From G965267335 sp965267335 (GTDB lineage Bacteria > Bacteroidota > Bacteroidia > Cytophagales > JAAEPT01), in contig OZ253953.1 of the NCBI GenBank assembly GCA_965267335.1, positions 3,968,001 through 4,032,000 on the forward strand: a stretch of 64,000 bases of DNA, read 5' to 3'. The notes under the pieces are model-generated. The model was not told where the DNA came from and did not search any database. It saw only the letters and a program-made list of their open reading frames with translations. Within the stretch, counting starts at the first letter, position 1. Each line of letters begins with the position of its first letter. The position numbers were made by a program, and so were the translations under genes. Positions 44,151-52,516 of this stretch are shown in pieces.

Positions 44151-45839
44151 TTGGAAAATAAAGAAATTCTAAGTTTTTTAAAACTGACAGCGTCATTACT
44201 TGAACTTCATGAAGCAAATGAATTTAAGGTACGGGCTTACAATTCGGCAGTATTCAATCTGGACAAAACTCCGCAAACATTGGCTAACCTCACTCAGGAA
44301 GAGCTGGAAAAACTGGACGGAATTAATAAGAGTTTAGCTTCAAAAATTATAGAACTAATTTCTCAGGGCACATTTGAAGAGCTTAAAGAGCTTTTGGAAA
44401 AGACCCCTAAAGGAGTGATTGAAATGCTCGACATCAAAGGTATCGGTCCGAAAAAAATCAGGACGATATGGAAAGACCTTAACATCACAAACAAAAAAGA
44501 CCTGCTTCAGGCCTGCCTTGATGACAAAATCTCAGGCCTCAAAGGCTTCGGGGCTAAAACCCAGGAAACTGTCAAGCAATCCCTACTATTCTCCAAAGCA
44601 CAGGAAGGAAAGTATCTATATGCTGAAATTGAAGAATTTGGACTCGAACTGGAGAAAGTACTGAAGGAATCAAACATCGCCTCTCAAATAGAAATCTCCG
44701 GTCAGTTCAGGAGGAAATCCGAAATCGTTGACAAACTTCAGTTTATCGCTGCAACAGATGATTCAGACACGATTTTCAAGGGTATGGAAAAAATCGACCT
44801 CGTCAGATATGAAAAAGAATCCTCTGGCCCCTTTGCCTGGCGTGGTACTGCAGGAGATTTTGACCTAAAGATTGAAATACTGATTGAGAGTCCGGAGAAA
44901 TTTGGAACTACTTTCTATCTGAACTCATCGGGGTCCGGCCACTTAAAGTATCCGATTGATGAAAATGGCACTTTGCTTCAAAAGGCCAAATCAATTAATG
45001 CCAGGAATGAAAAGGAATTCGTAAAAAATATAGGAATCAAGGAGATCATACCCGAACTGAGGGAAGGGTTACTCGAATTTGATGAAAAGTTTGAGCCAAA
45101 GGAGTTAATTACTGATAAGGATATTACAGGCAGTCTACACAACCACTCTACCTGGAGTGATGGAAGAAATAGCATCGAAGAGATGGCAGAGGCCTGCAAG
45201 GAATTAGGCTGGAATTACTTCGGAATCTCCGATCACTCCGTGACGGCCTTCTACGCAAATGGGCTGGATGAAGACCGAGTCGAACAGCAACATCGTGAAA
45301 TTGATGAATTGAACAGTAGGTTAGCTCCTTTTAAGATTTTCAAAGGAATTGAGTCAGACATATTAAACGATGGTGCTCTTGATTACTCCGATGAAGTACT
45401 CAAGTCATTTGACTTTGTAGTTGCATCCATTCACTCCAACCTTAAAATGGATAAAGAAAAATCCATGATGCGACTGATCAAAGCAATTGAGAACCCCTAT
45501 ACTACCATTTTGGGGCATATGACAGGGCGACTGCTCTTGCGTAGAGAAGGTTATCCGGTAGACCATAAAATGATCATAGATGCCTGTGCTGCTAACAATG
45601 TCATCATCGAAATTAACGCGAACCCACGAAGACTTGATATCGACTGGAGATGGATACCCTATTGTATGGAAAAGGGAGTCATGCTGTCAATCAACCCGGA
45701 TGCTCACGTAAAATCAGGGCTCTTAGACACCCACTTTGGTGTACTTACCGGAAGAAAGGGAGGGCTTACCAAAGACATGACTTTTAATGCACAACCCTTG
45801 GAAAAGATTGAAGCCCATTTCAACTCGAAGAAGAAATAA
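44151..45839 (+). CDS. polX: PolX-family DNA repair protein with degenerate polymerase site and intact PHP domain
   Basis: Protein of 562 aa from a TTG start. Residues 1-150 are the helix-hairpin-helix domain (LDKTPQTLANL, GINKSLASKIIELI, IKGIGPKKIRTIWKDL). Residues 150-320 are the Pol-beta-like region. There the active-site signature GSxRR...GDID of normal PolX reads GQFRR (184-188) ... DKLQ (194-197), so both metal-binding aspartates are replaced by Lys and Gln, though Asp238 remains. Residues 325-560 are a PHP domain with its metal ligands: HNHSTWSDG (His330, His332, Asp337), GISDHS, GIESDI, ASIHSN, GHMTGR, NPDAH. Expected to keep 3'-5' exonuclease or phosphoesterase activity but not DNA synthesis. 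The downstream GT9 gene starts 3 nt after it. Confidence 0.88.
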   Translation: MENKEILSFLKLTASLLELHEANEFKVRAYNSAVFNLDKTPQTLANLTQEELEKLDGINKSLASKIIELISQGTFEELKELLEKTPKGVIEMLDIKGIGPKKIRTIWKDLNITNKKDLLQACLDDKISGLKGFGAKTQETVKQSLLFSKAQEGKYLYAEIEEFGLELEKVLKESNIASQIEISGQFRRKSEIVDKLQFIAATDDSDTIFKGMEKIDLVRYEKESSGPFAWRGTAGDFDLKIEILIESPEKFGTTFYLNSSGSGHLKYPIDENGTLLQKAKSINARNEKEFVKNIGIKEIIPELREGLLEFDEKFEPKELITDKDITGSLHNHSTWSDGRNSIEEMAEACKELGWNYFGISDHSVTAFYANGLDEDRVEQQHREIDELNSRLAPFKIFKGIESDILNDGALDYSDEVLKSFDFVVASIHSNLKMDKEKSMMRLIKAIENPYTTILGHMTGRLLLRREGYPVDHKMIIDACAANNVIIEINANPRRLDIDWRWIPYCMEKGVMLSINPDAHVKSGLLDTHFGVLTGRKGGLTKDMTFNAQPLEKIEAHFNSKKK

Positions 45840-45842
45840 CCT

Positions 45843-46862
45843 GTGAAAGAAAAACCTAAAATACTTATCCTGCGATTTTCCTCCATTGGTGATATCGTCC
45901 TGACAACCCCTGTAATTCGGTGCTTGAAACAACAACTAGACGCAGAAATCCACTATTTCACAAAACCTGGCTTTAAGGGTATTCTTGAAGAGAATCCCTA
46001 TATCGACAAAGTCCACCTATTGGATGACAAGCTTTCGAAGAACATCAAAAAGCTGAAAAAAGAGAAATTTGATTATATCATAGATTTACACAACAACATC
46101 AGGACACGATTCATCAAATTCAAACTTCACCGTAAATCATACAGCTTCCGTAAACTTAACTTTGAGAAATGGCTGTTTGTTAAGTTCAAGATAAACAAAC
46201 TACCCAATGTACATATAGTCGACCGATATATGGATACGGTCGCAGCGCTAGGAGTGACAAACGATGATAAAGGACTTGATTACTTTGTACCTGATAAGGA
46301 TGAAGTTGAAGCAGATTGGCTACCTGAATCGCACCAGGGTGAGTACGTAGCCTTTGCGATTGGAGGACAACATGCCACTAAAAAATTACCGATTGAGCGG
46401 ATGATTGAGCTCTGTGATCGTATTAACAAACCTATAGTGCTACTTGGAGGCAAAGAAGACGTAGAAGCTGCTGAAAGCATTGAGAACTTTTTTAGAAAAA
46501 CTGAAAAATCAGCTCCCTATGAAGAGTCGCTTGAAACTAAGCTCAACAAAAAGGCGATTATTTTTAATGGAGCAGGAAAGTTCAACCTTAATCAATCGGC
46601 TTCAATTGTCAAGAATTCAAGGTGGGTATTCACTCATGACACTGGTATGATGCACATCGCAGCAGCTTTCAAAAAAGAGATATTCTCAATCTGGGGAAAT
46701 ACGGTGCCCGAATTCGGGATGTATCCTTACAAAACAAAGTTTACGATCTTTGAAAATAAGAAGCTGAATTGCCGTCCTTGCTCAAAAATAGGATATGACC
46801 AATGTCCAAAAGGGCATTTTAAGTGTATGAAAGAGGTAGTATTTGATTTTTATCTTCCATAA
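45843..46862 (+). CDS. Family 9 glycosyltransferase (heptosyltransferase-like)
   Basis: Protein of 339 aa from a GTG start 3 nt after polX. KILILRFSSIGDIVLTTPVIRCLKQQLDAEIHYFTKPGF at the N-terminus is the ADP-heptose:LPS heptosyltransferase opening; FDYIIDLHNNIRT follows. The C-terminal half has VAFAIGGQHATKKLP, NGAGKFNLNQSASIV and FTHDTGMMHIAAAFKKEIFSIWG, the nucleotide-sugar site with the conserved DTGxMH. Likely adds heptose or a related sugar to the LPS core at the inner face of the membrane. Three cysteines near the C-terminus (NCRPCSKIGYDQCPKGHFKCMKEV) could bind a metal. Confidence 0.93.
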   Translation: MKEKPKILILRFSSIGDIVLTTPVIRCLKQQLDAEIHYFTKPGFKGILEENPYIDKVHLLDDKLSKNIKKLKKEKFDYIIDLHNNIRTRFIKFKLHRKSYSFRKLNFEKWLFVKFKINKLPNVHIVDRYMDTVAALGVTNDDKGLDYFVPDKDEVEADWLPESHQGEYVAFAIGGQHATKKLPIERMIELCDRINKPIVLLGGKEDVEAAESIENFFRKTEKSAPYEESLETKLNKKAIIFNGAGKFNLNQSASIVKNSRWVFTHDTGMMHIAAAFKKEIFSIWGNTVPEFGMYPYKTKFTIFENKKLNCRPCSKIGYDQCPKGHFKCMKEVVFDFYLP

Positions 46863-46949
46863 GACATTTAGAGCAACTAACGCATATTCATCCAGAAAAA
46901 TGAATGATTTTTCCTATCTTCCCTTTTTGGTAAATAATTAGTTTACTCC

Positions 46950-47966
46950 ATGAAAAAATTCATCATACCAGCCATTATTCTAACCGGACTAGTTTTAGTG
47001 TATACCAACTTCACCTTAAAAACCAACGGTTGGGATAAAGACACCCCGCTTGGCGATGTCCTAATCAAGTTAGGAGACAAGAAACCAATTCACTCTTTAA
47101 GTGGAGAACCGACCAAAGAACAAATCAAACAAGGTCGGGAATTAGTGACCAAAGGAGTGACCAAAGGCCCTGATGGCAAAAAAACAAAAAGACAATCAAT
47201 ACACTTTGTGTGCACCGATTGCCATAACATCGTAAAGGAAAATCCGAATAATGGCGTAAACTCCTCAGATGATCGTTTGAAGTATGCGATGGAAAACAAA
47301 ATCCCATATTTGCAGGGGACCACATTATACGGCATAGTTAACCGTACCTCCTGGTACAATGATGACTACTTAAAAAAATACGGGAAGTTAGTTGAGAGTT
47401 CAAGAGATACATTGGAAAATGCAGTACAGCTATGCGCTACTGTCTGTTCTCAGGGAAGAGCCTTTGAAGACTGGGAAATGGATGCTGTAATGGCTTATTT
47501 GTGGTCTATCCAAAATACTTTAGGTGATCTGAATCTTACTGACGAAGAAATGTCAAAGCTGAACAGTGCCGAACTTGGTAGCAAGCAGGATGATCTGATA
47601 AAAATGTTGAAGAACAAATATGTAACCGTATCGCATGCTACCTTCCTTGACCCCCATGATAAAGAAGGAAGACTGTACGGTGAAGACGGAGACCCGGACA
47701 AAGGGAAATTCATATATAAGAGCAGCTGTATGCATTGCCATCACCATAATGGGGTTACTGAATTGAAGCTTGACCCTGCAAAAGTGACCATGCGTATGTT
47801 CAACAAAAACCTCAAGAAGGAAAACGACTGGAACATTTACCACATCGTACGTGAAGGAACTCATCCAATAGCCGGTTACAAACCTTATATGCCTCTCTAT
47901 ACTAAGGAAAGACTCAGCCCTTCCCAGGTTGAAGATTTGATTGCTTATATAAAGAGTCGGTTGTGA
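46950..47966 (+). CDS. Di-haem c-type cytochrome
   Basis: Protein of 338 aa. One N-terminal membrane anchor or signal (FIIPAIILTGLVLVYT). Two haem-binding CxxCH motifs: CTDCH near residue 89 and CMHCH near residue 264. The first half also has YLQGTTLYGIVNRTSWYNDDY and the second KVTMRMFNKN and YKPYMPLYTKERLSPSQVEDLIAYI, the closing helix typical of class I cytochrome c. Periplasmic electron carrier; donor and acceptor unknown. Overlaps the following Hint-domain gene by 4 nt (GTGA), so the two are translationally coupled. Confidence 0.9.
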   Translation: MKKFIIPAIILTGLVLVYTNFTLKTNGWDKDTPLGDVLIKLGDKKPIHSLSGEPTKEQIKQGRELVTKGVTKGPDGKKTKRQSIHFVCTDCHNIVKENPNNGVNSSDDRLKYAMENKIPYLQGTTLYGIVNRTSWYNDDYLKKYGKLVESSRDTLENAVQLCATVCSQGRAFEDWEMDAVMAYLWSIQNTLGDLNLTDEEMSKLNSAELGSKQDDLIKMLKNKYVTVSHATFLDPHDKEGRLYGEDGDPDKGKFIYKSSCMHCHHHNGVTELKLDPAKVTMRMFNKNLKKENDWNIYHIVREGTHPIAGYKPYMPLYTKERLSPSQVEDLIAYIKSRL

Positions 47967-49195
47967 TTTGTAGATTAATCATTCCTTTATTACTCCTCTC
48001 CTACAGCTATAAAACTAAGGCCCAGGAAATACCCGTACTTTACCCTGTGTTATACCCACTGGATTTCAGCAAAGAGGGCGAAAAAGAGTTCCAAAAACAC
48101 CAAACGGAATGTGAGAGGATTTGGAAAAAACAATCCAATAGTGAAGAGCTAACTAAGGCTGAACAAGAATATGTCTATACATGCAGGGAAGTTGAACAAA
48201 GCTATTGGGAAGTCATAGATGCAGGATGCAGCTGGTATTGTGGAGGAGATCCTTACAAGATTACGGCTTCTTCTTTTCTTCCAGCCAACAGTAAAATCAG
48301 CTACAAACCAGAAAATGCACATGATCTGGATTATGAAAGCGCTTGGGTAGAAGGCGTCAAAGGATATGGTATTGGCGAGTATTTACTTTACCACTTTAAA
48401 GGACATAGTCCAAGAATCAACACCATTACCATAGCCAACGGTTATGTAAAAAGTGAGTCCGCCTGGAGTAAAAACTCACGCGTAAAAACATTAAAAATGT
48501 ACGTAAATGACACTGTGCATTCAATCCTAAATCTAGAGGATGCACGAGCAGACCAGGTTTTTGTTGTACCGCCAATTGGTAATGCCAGAAGTGAATCCGG
48601 GGCATTACTTGACACCACTGGATGGACGATTAAATTTGAAATTACAGGAGTCTATAAGGGAGATAAATACGATGATGTTGTAATTTCTGAGATTTACTTT
48701 GACGGGTTGGATGTCCATTGCCTTAGCGCTGGAACATTGATCACAATGGCCGATTCTTCAGAAAAAAAGATAGAATACCTACAAATTGGAGATGAAGTCT
48801 TGTCGTACATACCTGAAACCGATAAGTATGAACCCTCAAAGATTGTGCAGCTAGCTTCTGCAAATCACACACAATTGATGGTAATAAAATTCAGTAATGG
48901 AGCATCAATTAAATGCACGAAGGATCACCCATTTTTGTCGAATCAGGAGCACTGGCTTTCCCTTTCTCCTGACAAAACCACTGAAGCATACAACTACAAT
49001 GAAGTCTATCAACTAGACACCACAAGCAATGTAATGTCATTCGGATTTCCCTATTTGCAAATCAAATCTATTGATGAAATCACCTTTTATCAAAAGACGT
49101 ATACAATCGTTAAGCTTGAAGAGGCGCAATCCTTCATAGCCAATGGTTTAATTGTAGGAACTGAAGAACTAAGAATACAACTATCTTCGAAGTGA
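47963..49195 (+). CDS. Secreted glycan-binding-like protein with C-terminal Hint (hedgehog/intein) domain
   Basis: Protein of 410 aa from a GTG start; signal peptide (LIIPLLLLSYSYKTKA). Residues about 85-248 look like an NADase-type glycan-binding (discoidin-like) domain: CSWYCGGDPYKITASSFLPAN, HDLDYESAWVEGVKGYGIGEYL, ITIANGYVKS, WTIKFEITGVYKG, SEIYFDG. Residues 253-400 are a Hint domain: CLSAGTLITMADSSEKKIEYLQIGDEVLS with nucleophile Cys253, block B TKDHPF (Thr319, His322), and the final strand SFIANGLIVG. The usual C-terminal His-Asn of inteins is absent (ends VG), as in hedgehog-type and bacterial intein-like domains that cleave without splicing. Outside the cytoplasm. Self-cleavage or covalent attachment after Cys253 is inference. 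Confidence 0.82.
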   Translation: MICRLIIPLLLLSYSYKTKAQEIPVLYPVLYPLDFSKEGEKEFQKHQTECERIWKKQSNSEELTKAEQEYVYTCREVEQSYWEVIDAGCSWYCGGDPYKITASSFLPANSKISYKPENAHDLDYESAWVEGVKGYGIGEYLLYHFKGHSPRINTITIANGYVKSESAWSKNSRVKTLKMYVNDTVHSILNLEDARADQVFVVPPIGNARSESGALLDTTGWTIKFEITGVYKGDKYDDVVISEIYFDGLDVHCLSAGTLITMADSSEKKIEYLQIGDEVLSYIPETDKYEPSKIVQLASANHTQLMVIKFSNGASIKCTKDHPFLSNQEHWLSLSPDKTTEAYNYNEVYQLDTTSNVMSFGFPYLQIKSIDEITFYQKTYTIVKLEEAQSFIANGLIVGTEELRIQLSSK

Positions 49196-49531
49196 CATCT
49201 TGTTTCTCAACTCATTACAATTAGGAACAAAACTCAACTCCCATGATGCTATATTGAAGAAGTTGATAGTTTTCAATTCATCTTACTCAACGTATCTCAA
49301 GAATATGACAAGTAGTTTCATTCGCTTACATGACAACGTAACCCATTTTCGTTTTAGTTAACAAATAACATATCCTTCAGATTAATCGCTCGTATTAACT
49401 ACTGTACCGTAGATTACATTGTTTTCTAAGTGAAACTCAATCATGAGTCCGAAACACTATTAAAACACTATTCACAAAAAATTTACACCATTGCTATTAA
49501 AATGGGGCATCTGATTTGCTATACTTTAGAC
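49196..49531. other. Intergenic region with no recognised feature
   Basis: 336 bases, AT-rich. No terminator hairpin, RNA gene or believable ORF was seen on either strand. A frame start at 49430 on the plus strand joins the glycoside hydrolase but its 34 extra residues have no signal character. Confidence 0.5.
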
Positions 49532-51355
49532 ATGAAAATTAAATCAACAATACAATTCGTACTACTTGGCATTTTGGCATTTTCAACTGTTACCCTCAGT
49601 GCCAAAACAACCATTCAGAAAAATAACGGTAAGTGGGAAATTCTAGTTGATGGCGAGCCCTTTGATGTTAAGGGTGTGACCTTTGGTGGTGACTGGACCC
49701 CAGAAACACTTGGTGCACAACTTAAGGAGCTAAAATTTCTCGGAGTTAACTCTATCCGGTTGTGGGGAACGAATGACATGACTAATATGCTGCTCGATAG
49801 TTGTCACGCATATGACATCAACGTAATGGTGGGTATCTGGCTACGTCACGGACGACCTGGGATGGAAGCTGATGACAGCTTTGATTATCTCACAGACAAA
49901 AAAGGCATGGAAGATATGTATAATGGTGCCATGAAGACTGTTGATTTATACAAAAACCACCCGGCCGTACTCACCTGGGGTGTTGGAAACGAAGTTTACC
50001 TCAACATCGCCACAGATAAAGAAAAGGTAGAGTATTCTAAGTTTTTGGAAAGAATATGCAGCGACATAAAGAAAAAGGACACCAATCACCCTATTACTTC
50101 TGTAGAAGCCTGGACATTTGGGCTGAAATGGTGGAAAGAAATGGTGCCATCGGTGGATATCTACGGGATCAATTCCTATGGTGGTGGTGTAAACGCATTA
50201 CAAGGAGAACTTGAAAAAGCCGGGATTGACAAACCTTATGTAGTAACAGAGTTCGGAGTGACGGGTGAGTGGGATGTTAAAGATGATAAGAACGGGGTCC
50301 GGATGGAACCCAATGATCAACAAAAGTATGATGCTATAGCTAAAGGTTACCATGATTGGATAGCAAACAAACCTTCATGTCTGGGAGTATATGTTTTTCA
50401 TTATAGCAACGGCCACAACTTCGGAGGGCCATGGTTACTACTAAAACACCAGGGAAGTTACCGCCCCCAGTATTGGGCAACAAGAGAGGCATACACAGGC
50501 AAAAAACCCATCAACAATGTCCCTTCAATCAGCACATTTTCATTACCAGATGAAAAAGTTAAGACCGGGGCCTGGATTCCAGTGACATTAGAAGCCAGTG
50601 ATATGGAAAATGATGAATTGAAAGTCAGTTTCCACTACAATCAAAGAATAGGTAGCCGTAAGAAAAAGGACCAGATCATTGCTCTCAATTACAGAGGTAA
50701 TCTTGAAGATGGTTTTGAAATACAGATACCTGATGAGGATGGTGGCATAAAAGTTTATGCCTATGTAAAGGACTCATACAACAATATGGGTATCGCACAT
50801 ACATCCATTACTATTGACAATGGTCGGGAGCCACGCAAAAACCTGGTCGCTAAAGCTAAACTACCATTTTACGTATACAAGGATGGTGATAGTGACCTCC
50901 CTTATATACCTACTGCGTATATGGGTAATACCAAAATGCTGGGAGTGAATCCAAAAAGTACAAGAACCAAGCACTCCGGTGACTATTCCTTAGCAATCAG
51001 CTATGGCGATAATGATGGCTGGTTTGGGATCGGTTTTGTTGACCCGCCCGATGACTGGGGAGAGAGACTTGGAGGCTATAATTTGAGCGGAGCCACAAAG
51101 TTTAGTTTCTGGGCCAAGGCAAGTTCCAATAATGTAAAGGCCTCCATAGGCTTTGGTTTGATCGGAAAGGACAAAAAATATTATGATACAGAGCAAAAAC
51201 AACTAAAAGACATAAAGCTCACCACAGAGTGGAAGCAATACACAATTGATATAAGTGGCTCTGATCTAAGTTGTATTCGTTCGGGACTTGTTATTTATTC
51301 CGGTGGGAGTGGAAGTCCACAGTTCATCTGGTTGGATGATGTGGTTTTCGAGTAG
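49532..51355 (+). CDS. Secreted glycoside hydrolase, TIM-barrel (GH2/GH5-like), with C-terminal carbohydrate-binding-like domain
   Basis: About 607 aa from the ATG at 49532, which opens the signal peptide (IQFVLLGILAFSTVTLSA). Residues about 30-340 are a clan GH-A barrel: VKGVTFGGDWTPETLG, IRLWGTND, HPAVLTWGVGNEVY with acid/base Glu154, YGINSYGGG, PYVVTEFGVTGEW with nucleophile Glu240. It resembles the stand-alone barrel of GH2 or beta-glucan-active enzymes. Residues about 350-430 are an Ig-like domain (VPSISTFSLPDEKVKTGAWIPVTLEASDMEN), and the rest a jelly-roll binding domain ending PQFIWLDDVVFE. No T9SS signal. Its last 17 codons are duplicated at 51974-52027 beyond an inserted gene. Confidence 0.87.
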   Translation: MKIKSTIQFVLLGILAFSTVTLSAKTTIQKNNGKWEILVDGEPFDVKGVTFGGDWTPETLGAQLKELKFLGVNSIRLWGTNDMTNMLLDSCHAYDINVMVGIWLRHGRPGMEADDSFDYLTDKKGMEDMYNGAMKTVDLYKNHPAVLTWGVGNEVYLNIATDKEKVEYSKFLERICSDIKKKDTNHPITSVEAWTFGLKWWKEMVPSVDIYGINSYGGGVNALQGELEKAGIDKPYVVTEFGVTGEWDVKDDKNGVRMEPNDQQKYDAIAKGYHDWIANKPSCLGVYVFHYSNGHNFGGPWLLLKHQGSYRPQYWATREAYTGKKPINNVPSISTFSLPDEKVKTGAWIPVTLEASDMENDELKVSFHYNQRIGSRKKKDQIIALNYRGNLEDGFEIQIPDEDGGIKVYAYVKDSYNNMGIAHTSITIDNGREPRKNLVAKAKLPFYVYKDGDSDLPYIPTAYMGNTKMLGVNPKSTRTKHSGDYSLAISYGDNDGWFGIGFVDPPDDWGERLGGYNLSGATKFSFWAKASSNNVKASIGFGLIGKDKKYYDTEQKQLKDIKLTTEWKQYTIDISGSDLSCIRSGLVIYSGGSGSPQFIWLDDVVFE

Positions 51356-51883
51356 GGCTTTGTTTAATTTTTTCTTAAATCTACGACTATTCAACACATC
51401 AAATAGTACTCTGAATTGAAAACTAGCGGTAGAATAACCTTCCTTCTTTATAAGGACAATAAGGTAATTCCAATAGGCCCTTGTGGAAAATGCTAATCTG
51501 AGATGATGCTCAATCTCAATACTGAAACCATTGCAACTAAACTCATAAACCTGAGGCTCCAATACACAAGATTGACCAATGATACTTTCCAGTCTTTTTT
51601 TAACATGAGAAAGTTTTCTTGCATATCGTTGAGGAGCGCACTTGAACGTAACAATAAACAAGATCAACAAAGATAAGGATGCTAACATTGTAATTACTGG
51701 CCCGTAGAAATATTGGCTCTGAAAGTATTGAGAATGATCTACAGAACCTGGTTTTTCATATTCTTTTATCAGCTCTTGAGTAAGAGAAAAAATTGCTAAT
51801 ACAAAAATTGCACTAGAGAGAAGTATAGGCAAAAAGCCCTCTAATAAAATATTTTTCTTGAACTCTTGAACTTTGACCCGCAT
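51266..51883 (-). CDS. Membrane protein in a 0.67-kb insertion, unrecognised
   Basis: About 205 aa from the ATG at 51883; a longer frame reaching 52183 is antisense to the repeat copy and is rejected. Two transmembrane helices (ILLEGFLPILLSSAIFVLAIF and PVITMLASLSLLILFIVTF), then a cytoplasmic basic domain (YARKLSHVKKRLESIIGQSCVLEPQVYEFSCNGFSIEIEHHLRLAF ... FQFRVLFDVLNSRRFKKKLNKAL). No family recognised. The last about 30 codons (from ENHIIQPDELW) run antisense through the 3' end of the glycoside hydrolase, so the natural C-terminus was probably lost at insertion. Flanked by 54-bp direct repeats at 51307 and 51974. Confidence 0.55.
   Translation of the reverse strand: MRVKVQEFKKNILLEGFLPILLSSAIFVLAIFSLTQELIKEYEKPGSVDHSQYFQSQYFYGPVITMLASLSLLILFIVTFKCAPQRYARKLSHVKKRLESIIGQSCVLEPQVYEFSCNGFSIEIEHHLRLAFSTRAYWNYLIVLIKKEGYSTASFQFRVLFDVLNSRRFKKKLNKALLENHIIQPDELWTSTPTGINNKSRTNTT
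51307..51360 (+). repeat. 54-bp direct repeat, left copy (3' end of the glycoside hydrolase)
   Basis: Codes for the last 16 residues and stop of the glycoside hydrolase plus 5 bases. Identical to 51974-52027 except for one base (C at 51320, T at 51987). Confidence 0.95.
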
Positions 51884-51925
51884 AAAAGCAAGATACTTAA
51901 AAGTAAAAAAAGTTGCCGCTTGCTT

Positions 51926-51958
51926 ACTCGTCCTCGTTTCCCCAAAAGTCGGACGAGT
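51926..51958. repeat. 8-bp inverted repeat near the right end of the insertion
   Basis: ACTCGTCC (51926-51933) and GGACGAGT (51951-51958) with a 17-nt loop, lying 16 bases before the right direct-repeat copy. No T run follows on either strand, so it is not a plain terminator. Confidence 0.6.
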
Positions 51959-51973
51959 GTAACAAAAACAGTC

Positions 51974-52027
51974 GAGTGGAAGTCCATAGTTCATCTGGTT
52001 GGATGATGTGGTTTTCGAGTAGGGCTT
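51974..52027 (+). repeat. 54-bp direct repeat, right copy (decayed)
   Basis: Second copy of 51307-51360, 667 bases downstream. The single difference turns the Gln codon CAG into the stop TAG, so this copy could no longer encode the hydrolase C-terminus. Confidence 0.95.
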
Positions 52028-52130
52028 CCCGCGAAAACAGCCATTCGGCACATAACTATTCATCCAATTACTCTTCCTCGGATCAGGGTTGCGCTTCCTT
52101 GTTTTGATAGCAACACTATCATTCGTTTGT

Positions 52131-52163
52131 AAAACGAAAAAGCCCGTTTCAAAAAACGGGCTC
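52131..52163 (-). terminator. Terminator of the thr-CotH transcript
   Basis: Minus strand: AGCCCGTTT (52154-52162) with AAACGGGCT (52141-52149), 4-nt loop, then TTTTT. It lies about 37 nt after the stop of the small coiled-coil gene. Confidence 0.88.
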
Positions 52164-52199
52164 CATAACATTACAGTTCTCAACTATATACACAATAAT

Positions 52200-52502
52200 T
52201 TAATACCCATAATCTTTCTTATACTCAAGCCTTGTAGCCTCAAGCTCCCTTCTCCACTCAGCTCCATTATGCTGGTATCTTTCATCTGTATCTTTTGTAA
52301 GTGTTACAAGCCGGTCTTCCAACTCGTCAATCTTCTTCCTGACTTCTGGCCCACCTGTGGCAGCCTGTTTTGATAGCTCTTTAATCTTATACTCAAGGTC
52401 AACGATAAAGTGTGCATCACGTTTCATCAGACCTTCTTGTTGAGCATTTGCGGAGAAAATGGTTACCGCAAAAAGGATTGTCAATAAAAATTTTAGTTTC
52501 AT
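52200..52502 (-). CDS. Small secreted coiled-coil protein
   Basis: Protein of 100 aa with a signal peptide (FLLTILFAVTIFSANA). The mature 80 residues are charged and helical with heptad-like spacing (FIVDLEYKIKELSKQ, EVRKKIDELEDRLVTLTKDTDER, WRRELEATRLEYKKDYG), so a coiled coil or periplasmic chaperone-like helix pair is likely. No family recognised. It follows the third CotH gene by 14 nt and is the last gene before the terminator. Confidence 0.72.
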   Translation of the reverse strand: MKLKFLLTILFAVTIFSANAQQEGLMKRDAHFIVDLEYKIKELSKQAATGGPEVRKKIDELEDRLVTLTKDTDERYQHNGAEWRRELEATRLEYKKDYGY

Positions 52503-52516
52503 CAGTTTCTATTCAG

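Noticed and set aside
51884..52183. Upstream extension of the inserted membrane-protein frame by 100 codons
   Set aside because: The extension runs antisense through the right 54-bp repeat and the thr transcript terminator, and the ATG at 51883 precedes a normal hydrophobic protein.
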